64,000 nt of DNA, taken from CBDDKS01 sp965230335 (GTDB taxonomy: Bacteria > Pseudomonadota > Gammaproteobacteria > Enterobacterales > Kangiellaceae). Below the pieces are notes generated by a model, which saw only the letters and a list, made by a program, of their open reading frames with translations, made no database searches and was not told the origin of the DNA. Shown piece by piece: positions 8,620 to 17,382 of the stretch. Location of the stretch: assembly GCA_965230335.1 (NCBI GenBank), contig CBDDKS010000006.1:930001-994000 (forward strand), in the 5' to 3' direction. A program made the position numbers and the translations under genes. How positions within the stretch are numbered: the stretch's first letter is position 1; each line of letters starts with the position of its first letter.

Positions 8620-9225
8620 CTAAACAGACTTCAATGCCAGACGAATTAAACCTTCGCTGGAATCACTGTCTTTTTCAACTTTCGATACCATTTTATTGGC
8701 TTCCTGCGGTTTATATCCCAAAGCAACCAGTGCATTAACGGCTTCTTTAACAACATCCGAAGTTTGGTGAACGAACTGAGCATTCAAAGCATGCTTTTCA
8801 GGCTTCACGGAATCACCTGACCAGTCTTTGAGCTTATCGGTCATTTCAATAATCAGGCGATCAGCTGTTTTTTTACCAACACCTGGCAGCTTAACCAAAG
8901 GCTGACTGTCACCCTGTTGAATACAAGCAACAAACTCATGAGATGTCATGCCAGACAAAATAGCCAAAGCCAATTTAGGACCCACACCATTCACTTTGAT
9001 TAAAGCTCTAAACAACTGTTTATCTGTTTTTTCTGAAAAGCCATAAAGTGCATGAGCATTTTCACTGACCGATAAGTGGGTATACAACACTACTTTTTGA
9101 CCAATCTCAGGCAATTCAAATAAAGTGGTCATAGGTACTAAAATTTCATAGGCAATACCCGTGACATCCACCAATATGGCCGGCGCCTGTTTTTCCAATA
9201 GTTCACCCGAAATACGCCCAATCAC
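8620..9225 (-). CDS. ruvA: Holliday junction DNA helicase subunit RuvA
   Basis: RuvA tetramers bind four-way junctions and load RuvB. The protein has an N-terminal OB-fold (MIGRISGELLEKQAPAILVD), two helix-hairpin-helix motifs (KVNGVGPKLALAILSG and KLPGVGKKTADRLIIEM), and a C-terminal RuvB-binding domain (ALVALGYKPQEANKMV). At 201 residues it is standard. Its ATG overlaps the ruvC stop by four bases, indicating translational coupling. Confidence 0.97.
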   Translation of the reverse strand: MIGRISGELLEKQAPAILVDVTGIAYEILVPMTTLFELPEIGQKVVLYTHLSVSENAHALYGFSEKTDKQLFRALIKVNGVGPKLALAILSGMTSHEFVACIQQGDSQPLVKLPGVGKKTADRLIIEMTDKLKDWSGDSVKPEKHALNAQFVHQTSDVVKEAVNALVALGYKPQEANKMVSKVEKDSDSSEGLIRLALKSV

Positions 9226-9737
9226 CGCACGCGTCCCCGTCGTCGCTGCATGCCCATTTGGCTGACAGCACTGTGTATCGTGTGACTGTGACAGATAGCA
9301 ACGGCCAATGCATCGGCAGCATCAGACTGTGGTTTGCTATTTAACTTTAAAAGTGTTGATACCATATGTTGTACTTGTGCTTTATCTGCAGCACCGTAAC
9401 CGACGACAGCCTGCTTTATTTGACGTGCAGAATATTCATTCACATTCAATGCATGAGAAGAGGCAGCAACAATAGCCACACCTCTCGCCTGCCCCAACTT
9501 TAATGCCGAATCAGCATTACGCGCCATAAACACCTGCTCAACCGCCGCTTCATCAGGATGATAGTTTCTAATGACTTCGGACAAGCCATCATAAATTTGT
9601 TGTAGGCGACTCGCTAATGTCCCTGTTTCTACCCGTAAACACCCACTGGCTATGTAATCGAAATCCTGCCCTCGTGTTCGTATCACACCAAAGCCCGTGA
9701 TACGAGAACCAGGATCAATACCTAATATGACCGACAT
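9222..9737 (-). CDS. ruvC: Holliday junction resolvase RuvC
   Basis: RuvC cuts Holliday junctions at symmetrical sites. The acidic catalytic set is visible: D in ILGIDPGSRITGFG (residues 5-18), E in AAVEQVFMARNADSALKLGQ, and the C-terminal pair in SDAADALAVAICH. The basic loop of the active site is present (RQIKQAVVGYGAADKAQVQ). At 171 residues it is typical. It overlaps ruvA by four bases; yebC lies about 100 bases upstream on the same strand. Confidence 0.97.
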   Translation of the reverse strand: MSVILGIDPGSRITGFGVIRTRGQDFDYIASGCLRVETGTLASRLQQIYDGLSEVIRNYHPDEAAVEQVFMARNADSALKLGQARGVAIVAASSHALNVNEYSARQIKQAVVGYGAADKAQVQHMVSTLLKLNSKPQSDAADALAVAICHSHTIHSAVSQMGMQRRRGRVR

Positions 9738-9835
9738 TTATTGTCTCACACGATTACGAGCAGCTGGCATAAAATCCTGAACAGTTTGGATTACCTGATT
9801 CGTCTTACTTAATGAAAACTCCGCGGGCATGCTTT

Positions 9836-10579
9836 TTACAATAATTCGTAAGATTCGGCAGGAATCTCGGCATTGGTAAAAACATTCTGTGTATCATCAA
9901 GATCTTCCAGACGTTCTATTAAACGCAATATTTTTGCACCTGTATCCGCATCCACTTCGGCTGTTGTAGAAGGTATCATAGCCACATCGGCATTGACCGG
10001 AGTCAAACTGCCCTCAGTAAGACCATCTTTGACCTGTAAAAAATCTTCGGGCGAGGTTAAAACTTCAAAACTGCCATCGTCATGATTGACAACATCATCG
10101 GCCCCTGCTTCCAATGCAGCTTCCATTAAAGCGTCTTCATTCACTTCATCACCAAAGATCATTTGTCCTTTCTTTTCAAACAAATACGCCACAGAACCCG
10201 ATGTGCCTAAATTACCACCATGTTTACTAAAGGCATGCCTGACTTCACCCACAGTTCTGTTTTTATTATCGGTCATACATTCTACTAATACGGCAACACC
10301 ACCCGGGCCATAACCTTCGTAAGTCAATTCTTCGTAATTTTCTCCTTCATTATTTCCGGCACCACGAGCAATCGCTTTATCAATGGTGTCTCGCTTCATA
10401 TTGGCGCCCAATGCCTTATCGACCACAGCTCTTAATCGAGGATTATCATCCACATTGCCACCACCCGCCTTAGCCGCCACAACTAATTCACGGATAATTT
10501 TGGTAAACACTTTACCTCGTTTAGCATCTTGCGCTGCTTTACGATGCTTGATATTGGCCCATTTACTGTGCCCCGCCAT
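9836..10579 (-). CDS. yebC: YebC/PmpR-family transcriptional regulator (TACO1 family)
   Basis: A conserved cytosolic protein of the TACO1/YebC family, described as a DNA-binding regulator and, in some members, as a factor for translation of difficult peptides. It begins MAGHSKWANIKHRKAAQDAKRG, the family signature, and contains GYGPGGVAVLVECMTDNKNRT and FSKHGGNLGTSGSVAYLFEKKG. At 247 residues it has the full three-domain length. A GGAGA lies just upstream of the ATG. The position between aspS and ruvC is the classical one. Confidence 0.96.
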   Translation of the reverse strand: MAGHSKWANIKHRKAAQDAKRGKVFTKIIRELVVAAKAGGGNVDDNPRLRAVVDKALGANMKRDTIDKAIARGAGNNEGENYEELTYEGYGPGGVAVLVECMTDNKNRTVGEVRHAFSKHGGNLGTSGSVAYLFEKKGQMIFGDEVNEDALMEAALEAGADDVVNHDDGSFEVLTSPEDFLQVKDGLTEGSLTPVNADVAMIPSTTAEVDADTGAKILRLIERLEDLDDTQNVFTNAEIPAESYELL

Positions 10580-10680
10580 AATGTCTCCGGTAGATTTAAT
10601 ACGCGTTAAAATGCATCATATTCTATACGCAAACGACCTGAAGATGAATATGATCTGCATGATTCAGCGATAAATACTTT

Positions 10681-12447
10681 TTAAGATTCAACTTGAACAG
10701 CAATACCCAAATCATCCAATTGCTGCTTGGACACACCTGATGGTGCAGAAGTCAGTGGACAATTGGCTGTTGTTGTTTTTGGAAAAGCAATGACATCTCT
10801 AATAGAGTCAGCACCCGTCATCAACATCACCAGGCGATCAATGCCAAAGGCGATACCACCATGAGGTGGCGCACCATACTTCAAAGCTTCGAGAAGAAAC
10901 CCAAATTTCTCCTGAGCCTCTTCATCACTAATACCCAACAATGAAAATACGGTCTCCTGCATGTTCATATCATGAATACGCACCGAACCACCGCCAACTT
11001 CAACCCCATTAATCACCATATCATAAGCACGGGATATGGCTGTTTCCGGTGAGGATTTGAGTGCATCCAAATCATTGGTATTCGGGGCAGTAAAGGGATG
11101 ATGCAAAGCATGCAACTCACCATTAACCGACTCAAACATGGGGAAGTCAACCACCCACAAAGGCTTCCATGTCTCTGAAAATAATGAAAAATCTTCTGCT
11201 AATTTAAGACGTAAAGCACCTAGCGCATCTGCCACAACAGAAGAGTGATCAGCACCAAAAAACAATACATCACCACTTTGAGCATCAACCCTGTCTAATA
11301 GTGCTTTTGCAGCATCTTCAGAGAAAAACTTCACAATCGGTGACTGTAAACCTTCCAAGCCTGCCTCTGCATTATTCACTTTGATATAAGCCAGACCTTT
11401 AGCACCATAGATACCAACAAATTTGGTATATTCATCAATCTTTTTGCGGCTCACCGCTTCAGCCTGACCTTCTAGCTTGAGGACAGCCACACGCCCGGAT
11501 TCAGACTGTGCCGGGCCACTAAACACTTTAAAATCAATATCTTGTAAAATATCATCCACAGTAATTAAAGGCATACCAAAACGCAAGTCGGGCTTATCAC
11601 TGCCATACATTTCCATAGCCTGGCTATAGGGCATTTTGGGGAATGCTGGTAACTCAACGTCTAACAACTGCCGATATAAAGTCTTTATCATGCTTTCCAT
11701 CATGTCCATGATGGCTGACTCATCCAAAAAGGTAGTTTCAATATCCAATTGAGTAAATTCAGGTTGTCTGTCCGCTCTTAAATCTTCATCTCTAAAACAA
11801 CGAACAATTTGATAATAGCGATCAAAGCCACTCATCATCAGCAATTGCTTAAAAATCTGTGGAGACTGGGGCAATGCAAAAAAGCGACCTTTATGAGTTC
11901 GACTGGGTACTAAATAATCACGCGCACCTTCTGGTGTTGCTTTGGTTAAAATCGGTGTTTCAATATCCAAAAAGCCCTGCTGCTCCAAATACTGACGTAA
12001 AGCATGGGTAAACTTTGCCCGAAATATCAACTGATTTGACATTTCAGGACGCCTTAAATCCAAATAACGATATTTTAGACGCGTCTCTTCGGACACTTCT
12101 TCATGACCATCCACCAAAATAGCAGGCGGCTCAGAAGTATTCAGCAAATCAATTTGACTGGCGACAATTTCAATATGACCTGTGAGCATTTCCTTGTTGA
12201 TCATAGAATCAGGACGAAACCTTAAACGTCCTGAAATCTTAACCACATATTCATTACGCAACTTGTCGGCCTGCTCAAATACCTCACCTTGATCGGGTTC
12301 AATCACCACCTGGACAATACCACTGCGATCACGAAGCTGTAAAAAAATTAAACCACCCAAATCCCGACGTCGATGTACCCAACCTGCCAAAACCACTTCT
12401 GAATTTTCGGCAAGAGACACCAAATCTGCACAATAATGGCTGCGCAT
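10681..12447 (-). CDS. aspS: Aspartyl-tRNA synthetase
   Basis: A class II synthetase charging tRNA-Asp. The N-terminal OB anticodon-binding fold contains VLAGWVHRRRDLGGLIFLQLRD. Motif 2 region FRDEDLRADRQPEFTQLDIE and motif 3 GGIAFGIDRLVMLMTG are present. The bacterial GAD insertion domain accounts for the 588-residue length. Sequence alone does not tell me whether it is discriminating or also charges tRNA-Asn. It is the first gene of the conserved aspS-yebC-ruv-tol block; a short secreted hypothetical gene lies 129 bases upstream. Confidence 0.96.
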   Translation of the reverse strand: MRSHYCADLVSLAENSEVVLAGWVHRRRDLGGLIFLQLRDRSGIVQVVIEPDQGEVFEQADKLRNEYVVKISGRLRFRPDSMINKEMLTGHIEIVASQIDLLNTSEPPAILVDGHEEVSEETRLKYRYLDLRRPEMSNQLIFRAKFTHALRQYLEQQGFLDIETPILTKATPEGARDYLVPSRTHKGRFFALPQSPQIFKQLLMMSGFDRYYQIVRCFRDEDLRADRQPEFTQLDIETTFLDESAIMDMMESMIKTLYRQLLDVELPAFPKMPYSQAMEMYGSDKPDLRFGMPLITVDDILQDIDFKVFSGPAQSESGRVAVLKLEGQAEAVSRKKIDEYTKFVGIYGAKGLAYIKVNNAEAGLEGLQSPIVKFFSEDAAKALLDRVDAQSGDVLFFGADHSSVVADALGALRLKLAEDFSLFSETWKPLWVVDFPMFESVNGELHALHHPFTAPNTNDLDALKSSPETAISRAYDMVINGVEVGGGSVRIHDMNMQETVFSLLGISDEEAQEKFGFLLEALKYGAPPHGGIAFGIDRLVMLMTGADSIRDVIAFPKTTTANCPLTSAPSGVSKQQLDDLGIAVQVES

Positions 12448-12575
12448 AATAACCTCTAAATCAATTAAATAACGGACTACTTAAAGAAGGCTCATACTAC
12501 TTGAGCCGGAATTGTTAGGCAAGAGAAGAGTCATACCATAACCATCATCAACCCTTAATGAATCAGTTCATTTTG

Positions 12576-12902
12576 TTACTGCTTTACTTTTCGCCAATGT
12601 TTGTTATTTAAAATCCAGGTCTCACCCGATTGCTTATCCATCCTCATAATCACACGTCCATTTTTGGTCTTCACAATATCAACAACAAACAACGAAGGTT
12701 TTACTTTTCCAGTCTCTTGAATAGCAATATAACGAAAGGGTTTATGTTGAATCATCCAACTTTTACCCGTTTGACGATGGTATTTCACACCACTCCAATC
12801 AAGTCCAGGAACAGCTTCGGCCAATTTTATCGCATAATTATCTTCAGCAGCATAAGTCATATAAGAAAATGTGCTGATTATGAGTATAAATAATATTTTC
12901 AT
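12576..12902 (-). CDS. small secreted hypothetical protein
   Basis: I do not recognise this gene. The product is about 108 residues, beginning MKILFILIISTFSYMTYAAED, a clear signal peptide with cleavage near the Ala-Ala. The mature part is basic and rich in Lys and Trp (WSGVKYHRQTGKSWMIQHK, SGETWILNNKHWRKVKQ) and contains two similar W-x(2,3)-K/H-R segments, perhaps an internal repeat. The frame extends upstream to 12938, but a GGAG seven bases before the ATG at 12902 and the signal peptide favour the shorter form. Confidence 0.6.
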   Translation of the reverse strand: MKILFILIISTFSYMTYAAEDNYAIKLAEAVPGLDWSGVKYHRQTGKSWMIQHKPFRYIAIQETGKVKPSLFVVDIVKTKNGRVIMRMDKQSGETWILNNKHWRKVKQ

Positions 12903-12938
12903 GGATATTCTCCGCTCAATGATTGTTCGATTAGACAT

Positions 12939-13344
12939 GCCATCTACTCTATCATAATCTTGATAATGGTTATACCAACTGCCTTTCTCACTGTCCCAGT
13001 ATTGACCTGAAAAACTGATACAGAAACAAATCCTTTTTATAAGACATCAGCCATTCGTTTTATAATCTTTTCTGAATGTCGGCTGTCTTATATTAATTTT
13101 ATGCCAAGTTGTTTTATATTCACCCTGGTTAAACATTAATAAACACAACTTATTACTTATTTTCTGAATTCAGAAGAATAATACCTGCCTGTACTTGTTG
13201 AAAGTCTATTTTTCTTATAAAAAACACAACAAAATATAAAAAAATAACATCACTTTTCAAAAGAAAAAAATTTTCCTCCTTGAAATTAATAATTTTCAGC
13301 TTTGATAAGTTGACTGTCCATTACTGTTCTCATGTAAATAAATA
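12939..13344. other. non-coding AT-rich stretch
   Basis: Roughly 400 bases with no convincing gene on either strand. It contains an imperfect hairpin at 13040-13090 and otherwise low-complexity A/T sequence between the secreted protein gene and the remains of a toxin-immunity module. Confidence 0.5.
13040..13090. repeat. imperfect inverted repeat (hairpin)
   Basis: TAAGACA at 13040-13046 pairs with TGTCTTA at 13084-13090, and an inner ATTC/GAAT pairing extends the stem around an AT-rich loop. No T-run follows on either strand, so a terminator role is uncertain; it may be a repetitive extragenic element. Confidence 0.35.
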
Positions 13345-13647
13345 CTATGGTGCTGAAAAGTTTGGTGGTACCCATAATATGCCTCCTGATTCTGTGTAAA
13401 TACCATGGTTTGCTGTTCTAGGATCAGTGATACAATCTCTATTTTTTTCTATGTAATTAGGATTAACAATAAAATCACCTATTATTTTACCATTTTCATC
13501 AACCTTCCATGCTCAAACTATTGCTTCAGGAGGAACATTTTCATTTGTACCATAACTCTCTGATATTCTATAAACCCAACCGTTAGGATACTCTTTTGCC
13601 ATTTTTAACTCTTCAATGGTAGATTTTAAAGCATTATTTTTACTCAT
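13345..13647 (-). pseudogene. small immunity-like gene interrupted by an in-frame TGA
   Basis: A 101-codon frame begins at ATG 13647, overlapping the previous stop by four bases (ATGA), and ends at TAG 13345. Codon 45 is TGA (13513-13515), splitting MSKNNALKSTIEELKMAKEY...VPPEAIV from AWKVDENGKIIGDFIVNPNY. A GGA-to-TGA change would restore an IVGAWKVDENGKI reading, a pattern I associate with small proteins that end toxin-immunity loci. I treat it as a nonsense-mutated gene. Coding character continues after the stop in the same frame, which argues for recent decay. Alternatives are a sequencing error or two short peptides. Confidence 0.6.
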
Positions 13648-14048
13648 CTTAGTGATTCAACCCATTGTTGATAAAATAATTGTTGCTCTTTTGCAGTAGC
13701 AATTATTTTAGGTTCTGCATAATCAAAAATATCAACTATATCATTCATATTTGTTTGTAAACCAATACGAATAATATATGCCTTTCTACCTCCCCCCATT
13801 GATCTGGACATTCCAGATGGAAAAACATCTTTTCGTGCTCCATTACAAAGTAATTTATACCCTTGTTTTTCTAAACTTTTTCTTAAATTCAAAAAAGCTT
13901 CAAATAAATCATCACCTACAAACTCTCTTTGTTTGCAATCTGCACCAGAAAGCAAAATTTTCCATGGTGCAGAAAGCGATATTTCAATAATGTATTCACA
14001 TACATTACCATCATTTAATTGTATTAATACTTGTTTTTTTTCACTCAT
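13644..14048 (-). CDS. predicted immunity-type protein of an orphan toxin module
   Basis: A 134-residue soluble protein starting MSEKKQVLIQLNDGNVCEYI, with a central LCNGARKDVFPSGMSRSMGGG segment and a C-terminal TAKEQQLFYQQWVESLR helix. I do not know a named function. Its ATG overlaps the stop of the ADP-ribosyltransferase-like fragment by four bases, and its own stop overlaps the ATG of the next gene by four bases. This spacing is typical of toxin-immunity cassettes, so I infer that it neutralises or once neutralised the toxin tip. A weaker alternative is an unrelated stowaway gene. Confidence 0.55.
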   Translation of the reverse strand: MSEKKQVLIQLNDGNVCEYIIEISLSAPWKILLSGADCKQREFVGDDLFEAFLNLRKSLEKQGYKLLCNGARKDVFPSGMSRSMGGGRKAYIIRIGLQTNMNDIVDIFDYAEPKIIATAKEQQLFYQQWVESLR

Positions 14049-14353
14049 GGTATGTAATTTGGATTTAATAATGATACGCCATCCCTCAATAGTGTAACAG
14101 CTCTAATATCACTCGGATCTACACCACCAGGAATAGCAATTTCAAACTCATGTGGAAAAGGACTTCTTGAGCCAAGAACATTATTAACATTTATACCATT
14201 ATTTGCCCTCAATATATAAACATAATTACTAAATTCAGCAGCAACATCAAAAGATGTTGACGATGGGACATATATACTAGGTGGATTGTTGTTATTTAGT
14301 GCATATAATAAAAACCAGACACTCACTTTATCAACAATCACTGACAGAAACAA
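14045..14353 (-). pseudogene. 5'-truncated ADP-ribosyltransferase toxin tip (pertussis S1-like)
   Basis: The frame has no ATG anywhere; the longest reading begins at a TTG (14353) and gives 102 residues. The C-terminal ~70 residues align by eye with the core of pertussis/heat-labile-type ADP-ribosyltransferases: YVPSSTSFDVAAEF for the S-T-S strand, YVYILRANNGINVNN for the following strand, and HEFEIAIPGGVDPSDIRAVT for the catalytic-Glu strand. The N-terminal NAD-binding Arg region is missing, so it should be inactive. I read it as the severed C-terminal tip of a polymorphic toxin whose delivery part is gone. It is coupled by ATGA overlap to the downstream immunity-like gene. Confidence 0.6.
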
Positions 14354-14427
14354 TGGTCAATATCTAATATAAGAATATACTATTTTAAATTAAAATAGCT
14401 CTCACGTTAGTATTGAGAAGAAAGCAC

Positions 14428-14766
14428 CTACCGATTAGGATATTGCATGGGATCTAATTGGCAAAAAGGTAATTTTTGTTTTTGTTTTTTTGTCAAAACT
14501 CTCGGATGACATCCTACTCCAGATAAGGTATTGTCTGTATCGGTTTTCAAATGACTGCTTTGACATTCACAAGCAAGACTTTCCAAAATATAATCATCAT
14601 CCAGTACGGAGTCTGTTTTGATTTGAATAACTGGAATGTAGTCTTCTTCATCAAAAAGACCATAAATCGATACAGCAAGTAACGTAAGACAAGCCACAAT
14701 CAAAATTGCACCTAACATGGCAATTAACAATCGAAAAAAAGGACGTTCATTTTCTGTTGGATTCAT
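14428..14766 (-). CDS. single-pass membrane protein, unknown
   Basis: I do not recognise this protein. It has 112 residues with a short cytoplasmic start, one hydrophobic helix at about residues 11-35 (LLIAMLGAILIVACLTLLAVSIYGLF), then an acidic region and four cysteines (ACECQSS, GVGCHPR, PFCQLD), suggesting an oxidised extracytoplasmic domain. The gene lies between the toxin remnant and oxyR on the same strand, with a 65-base gap to oxyR. Confidence 0.5.
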   Translation of the reverse strand: MNPTENERPFFRLLIAMLGAILIVACLTLLAVSIYGLFDEEDYIPVIQIKTDSVLDDDYILESLACECQSSHLKTDTDNTLSGVGCHPRVLTKKQKQKLPFCQLDPMQYPNR

Positions 14767-14831
14767 GGTTTATACCTGACTTTAAACGATTCATATTCAC
14801 ACACCCTTATGAATACAATTATTTTTGTTAC

Positions 14832-15725
14832 TCATACAATTGTTTTAAAAAACTCACCTAACTTTCGAAAACAGGGCGAACGATAAGTGGTTTTTCTCCA
14901 AACCAAACCTATGTCTCTACCTGTTTCATCAAAAGGCATGGGGCAATCAATTAACGATGTACCTTTGAGTAATCCAGCATCAATAGCCATTTGCGGCAAA
15001 ATAGAACAACCCACACCATCTTCAAGCATGGTTACCAAGGTAATCAGACTGGAAGCCGCAAAAGGATTCACGACATCAGTATTGGTTAAATGACAAACAG
15101 ACAATGCATGACCTCTAAGGCAGTGTTCATTTTCTAAAAGAAACAGACTGTGTTTGGGTAACTCATCAAAATGTTGAATACCATCAATGAGGTCTTGATT
15201 ATCCTTGTGAATCACCAAACGAAACTTCTCACTATAAAGTGTCATGATGTGAAAAGAAGGTAACTCAACAGGTAACGCCAATAAAGCCAGTTCAATATCA
15301 CCTTCCTCAAGCTGCAAAACCAATTGATCGGTGGTGTCTTCTCTTAGCATCAGCTGTAAATTGGGAAACTGAACCCGACACTGTCGTACAAACTTGGGTA
15401 ACACAAAAGGCACGATGGAAGGTATGCTGCCTAATGTTAATTCACCACTCATAATGTCTTCATACTGCTTGACCATAGATACCAGTCCCTGGGTTTGTTC
15501 AATAATGACATGCCCTCGCTCAACAACAGCTTCGCCTATTGCTGTAAAAAATAATTTGCGATTATCCCGTTCAACCAACTGAGCACCCAAAAATTCCTCA
15601 AGATTGCTGATAGCAACCGATAATGTCGATTGGCTGACATGGCAACGCTCTGCAGCTCGATTAAAATTTCTCTCTTTATGTAAAGCCATCAGATATTGAA
15701 TCTGTCGAAGACTGGGAAGAACCAT
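14832..15725 (-). CDS. oxyR: Hydrogen peroxide-sensing LysR-type regulator OxyR
   Basis: A LysR-family activator that senses peroxide through a disulfide. The N-terminal winged helix reads RNFNRAAERCHVSQSTLSVAISNLE (residues ~17-41). In the effector domain, ENEHCLRGHALSVCH has two cysteines separated by eight residues, matching the redox pair C199/C208 of E. coli OxyR. At 297 residues it is close to the 305 of E. coli. The gene stands alone on the minus strand between radA and a small membrane protein gene. A 16-base perfect palindrome 44 bases before its ATG may be an operator. Confidence 0.93.
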   Translation of the reverse strand: MVLPSLRQIQYLMALHKERNFNRAAERCHVSQSTLSVAISNLEEFLGAQLVERDNRKLFFTAIGEAVVERGHVIIEQTQGLVSMVKQYEDIMSGELTLGSIPSIVPFVLPKFVRQCRVQFPNLQLMLREDTTDQLVLQLEEGDIELALLALPVELPSFHIMTLYSEKFRLVIHKDNQDLIDGIQHFDELPKHSLFLLENEHCLRGHALSVCHLTNTDVVNPFAASSLITLVTMLEDGVGCSILPQMAIDAGLLKGTSLIDCPMPFDETGRDIGLVWRKTTYRSPCFRKLGEFFKTIV

Positions 15726-15768
15726 TCTGGTTACCTTGTATAAAAGAAATTTTGTATTATTTAATCAT

Positions 15769-15784
15769 ATTTAATCGATTAAAT
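15769..15784. promoter_or_regulatory. 16-bp perfect palindrome upstream of oxyR
   Basis: ATTTAATCGATTAAAT is a perfect palindrome 44 bases upstream of the oxyR start and 48 bases past the radA stop. Its placement suits an operator for autoregulation, but it does not show the ATAG-CTAT spacing expected of OxyR sites, so the binding protein is unknown. Confidence 0.35.
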
Positions 15785-15831
15785 CTATTGAAGCCTTATC
15801 AAATAAACAACCCCTAGATTAATAGGATACA

Positions 15832-17196
15832 TTATTCAATATATTCAAAAACCTCCTTTAACTGAGAAATCCCAACAACTTCCATTGAATAGGCAGGATT
15901 TTTCACAAGATTCGCTTTAGGAACAATGGCTTTTTTAAACCCATGTTTGGCTGCCTCTCGCAGACGCTCCTGACCATTGGGAACTGGGCGAATTTCTCCT
16001 GCCAACCCCACTTCTCCAAATACAATCAAGGATCTATCCAACGTACAATTTTTTAAACTGGAGTATATGGATAAAATCAAAGGCAAATCTGCACTGGTCT
16101 CCATCACTTTAATACCGCCCACAATATTCACAAATACATCCAAATCATGGGTTGTCACGTGTCCATGCCGACTTAATACAGCCAATAACATGGCCAATCG
16201 GTTTTGCTCTAAACCAATGGATAAGCGTCTTGGGTTAGCCAGATGAGATTCATTAACCAAAGCCTGTACTTCAATTAATAAAGGACGTGAACCCTCCCAG
16301 GTTACTGTAATACAACTGCCCGACGTTTTTTCCTGCTCACCAGACAAAAAGATTGACGAAGGATTGCTCACTTCTTTAAGGCCCGATTCTGTCATGGCAA
16401 AAACACCCAGTTCATTCACCGCACCAAATCGGTTCTTCACCGCTCTTAACATTCGATAACGTCCATCACGCTCTCCTTCAAAGTATAAAACCGCATCAAC
16501 CATATGTTCCAGTACCCTTGGCCCCGCCAAAGCACCTTCTTTTGTGACATGTCCTACCAAAAAAAGAGCAACCTGTTTTTGTTTGGCATAACGTACCAAT
16601 TGCGCAGCACTTTCTCTGACTTGCGCCACACCTCCTGGTGCAGATTGCACATAATTTGTGTGCATCGTTTGAATAGAATCAACCACCATAATTTTAGGAC
16701 ATTCCTTTTGCGCACAAGAGAGAATAGACTCCACACTGGTTTCGGAGGCCAGTTTTAAATTATCAGGACCAGACAAACCCAGTCGTTGTGCCCGCATAGT
16801 CACTTGTTGCAATGACTCCTCTCCCGTGACATATAATGTCGGAATCTGTTGACTCAAATGACAAATGGCCTGTAATAAAATGGTCGATTTGCCAATGCCA
16901 GGATCTCCACCTAATAAAACCACTGATCCTGGGACCAATCCTCCACCCAGCACTCGATCCAACTCATCCAGGTGCGTAGAAATTCGTGGCAAATCAACAC
17001 ATTCAACCTCTGACATGGTTTTAACACGGGTCTGCTCACCCGAATAGCCGCCATAACGCTCTGATGTTGCGCCTTTTGCCAGAGCAACATGCTCCATTAA
17101 TGTGTTCCATTGCCCACAATCACTACATTGTCCTGCCCATTTAGGGAAAACCGCCCCACATGCTGAACAAACATATTCAATTTTTGATTTAGCCAT
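15832..17196 (-). CDS. radA: DNA repair protein RadA
   Basis: A RecA-like, DnaB-type branch-migration factor in recombinational repair. The N-terminal C4 zinc finger is CSACGAVFPKWAGQCSDC (residues ~10-27). Walker A is GGDPGIGKST (~97-106), Walker B MVVDSIQTM, and the RadA-specific motif KNRFGAVNELG is present. The C-terminal Lon-protease-like domain ends EVVGISQLKEVFEYIE. At 454 residues it is typical. It is divergent from the PilZ gene across a 186-base intergenic region. Confidence 0.96.
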   Translation of the reverse strand: MAKSKIEYVCSACGAVFPKWAGQCSDCGQWNTLMEHVALAKGATSERYGGYSGEQTRVKTMSEVECVDLPRISTHLDELDRVLGGGLVPGSVVLLGGDPGIGKSTILLQAICHLSQQIPTLYVTGEESLQQVTMRAQRLGLSGPDNLKLASETSVESILSCAQKECPKIMVVDSIQTMHTNYVQSAPGGVAQVRESAAQLVRYAKQKQVALFLVGHVTKEGALAGPRVLEHMVDAVLYFEGERDGRYRMLRAVKNRFGAVNELGVFAMTESGLKEVSNPSSIFLSGEQEKTSGSCITVTWEGSRPLLIEVQALVNESHLANPRRLSIGLEQNRLAMLLAVLSRHGHVTTHDLDVFVNIVGGIKVMETSADLPLILSIYSSLKNCTLDRSLIVFGEVGLAGEIRPVPNGQERLREAAKHGFKKAIVPKANLVKNPAYSMEVVGISQLKEVFEYIE

Positions 17197-17382
17197 TGTT
17201 ATCCTGTTGATTGTCTAAATAACCTGAACTCGGGATATAAGAAGGGGATTTTACACCTTAAATAGTATTGATGCCTAAACACACAGGATCTTTCATCATC
17301 TTGCAGATCAATAAACGCTATATTGTTCTAAACTAAATAGAGTGTCCCGTAAATGTTACCGTAAATGATATAACCTAACTCA

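Noticed and set aside
13513..13515. TGA read as tryptophan or selenocysteine
   Set aside because: Other genes in the window use TGA as a stop (e.g. aroA), and no SECIS-like structure was evident; a nonsense change is simpler.
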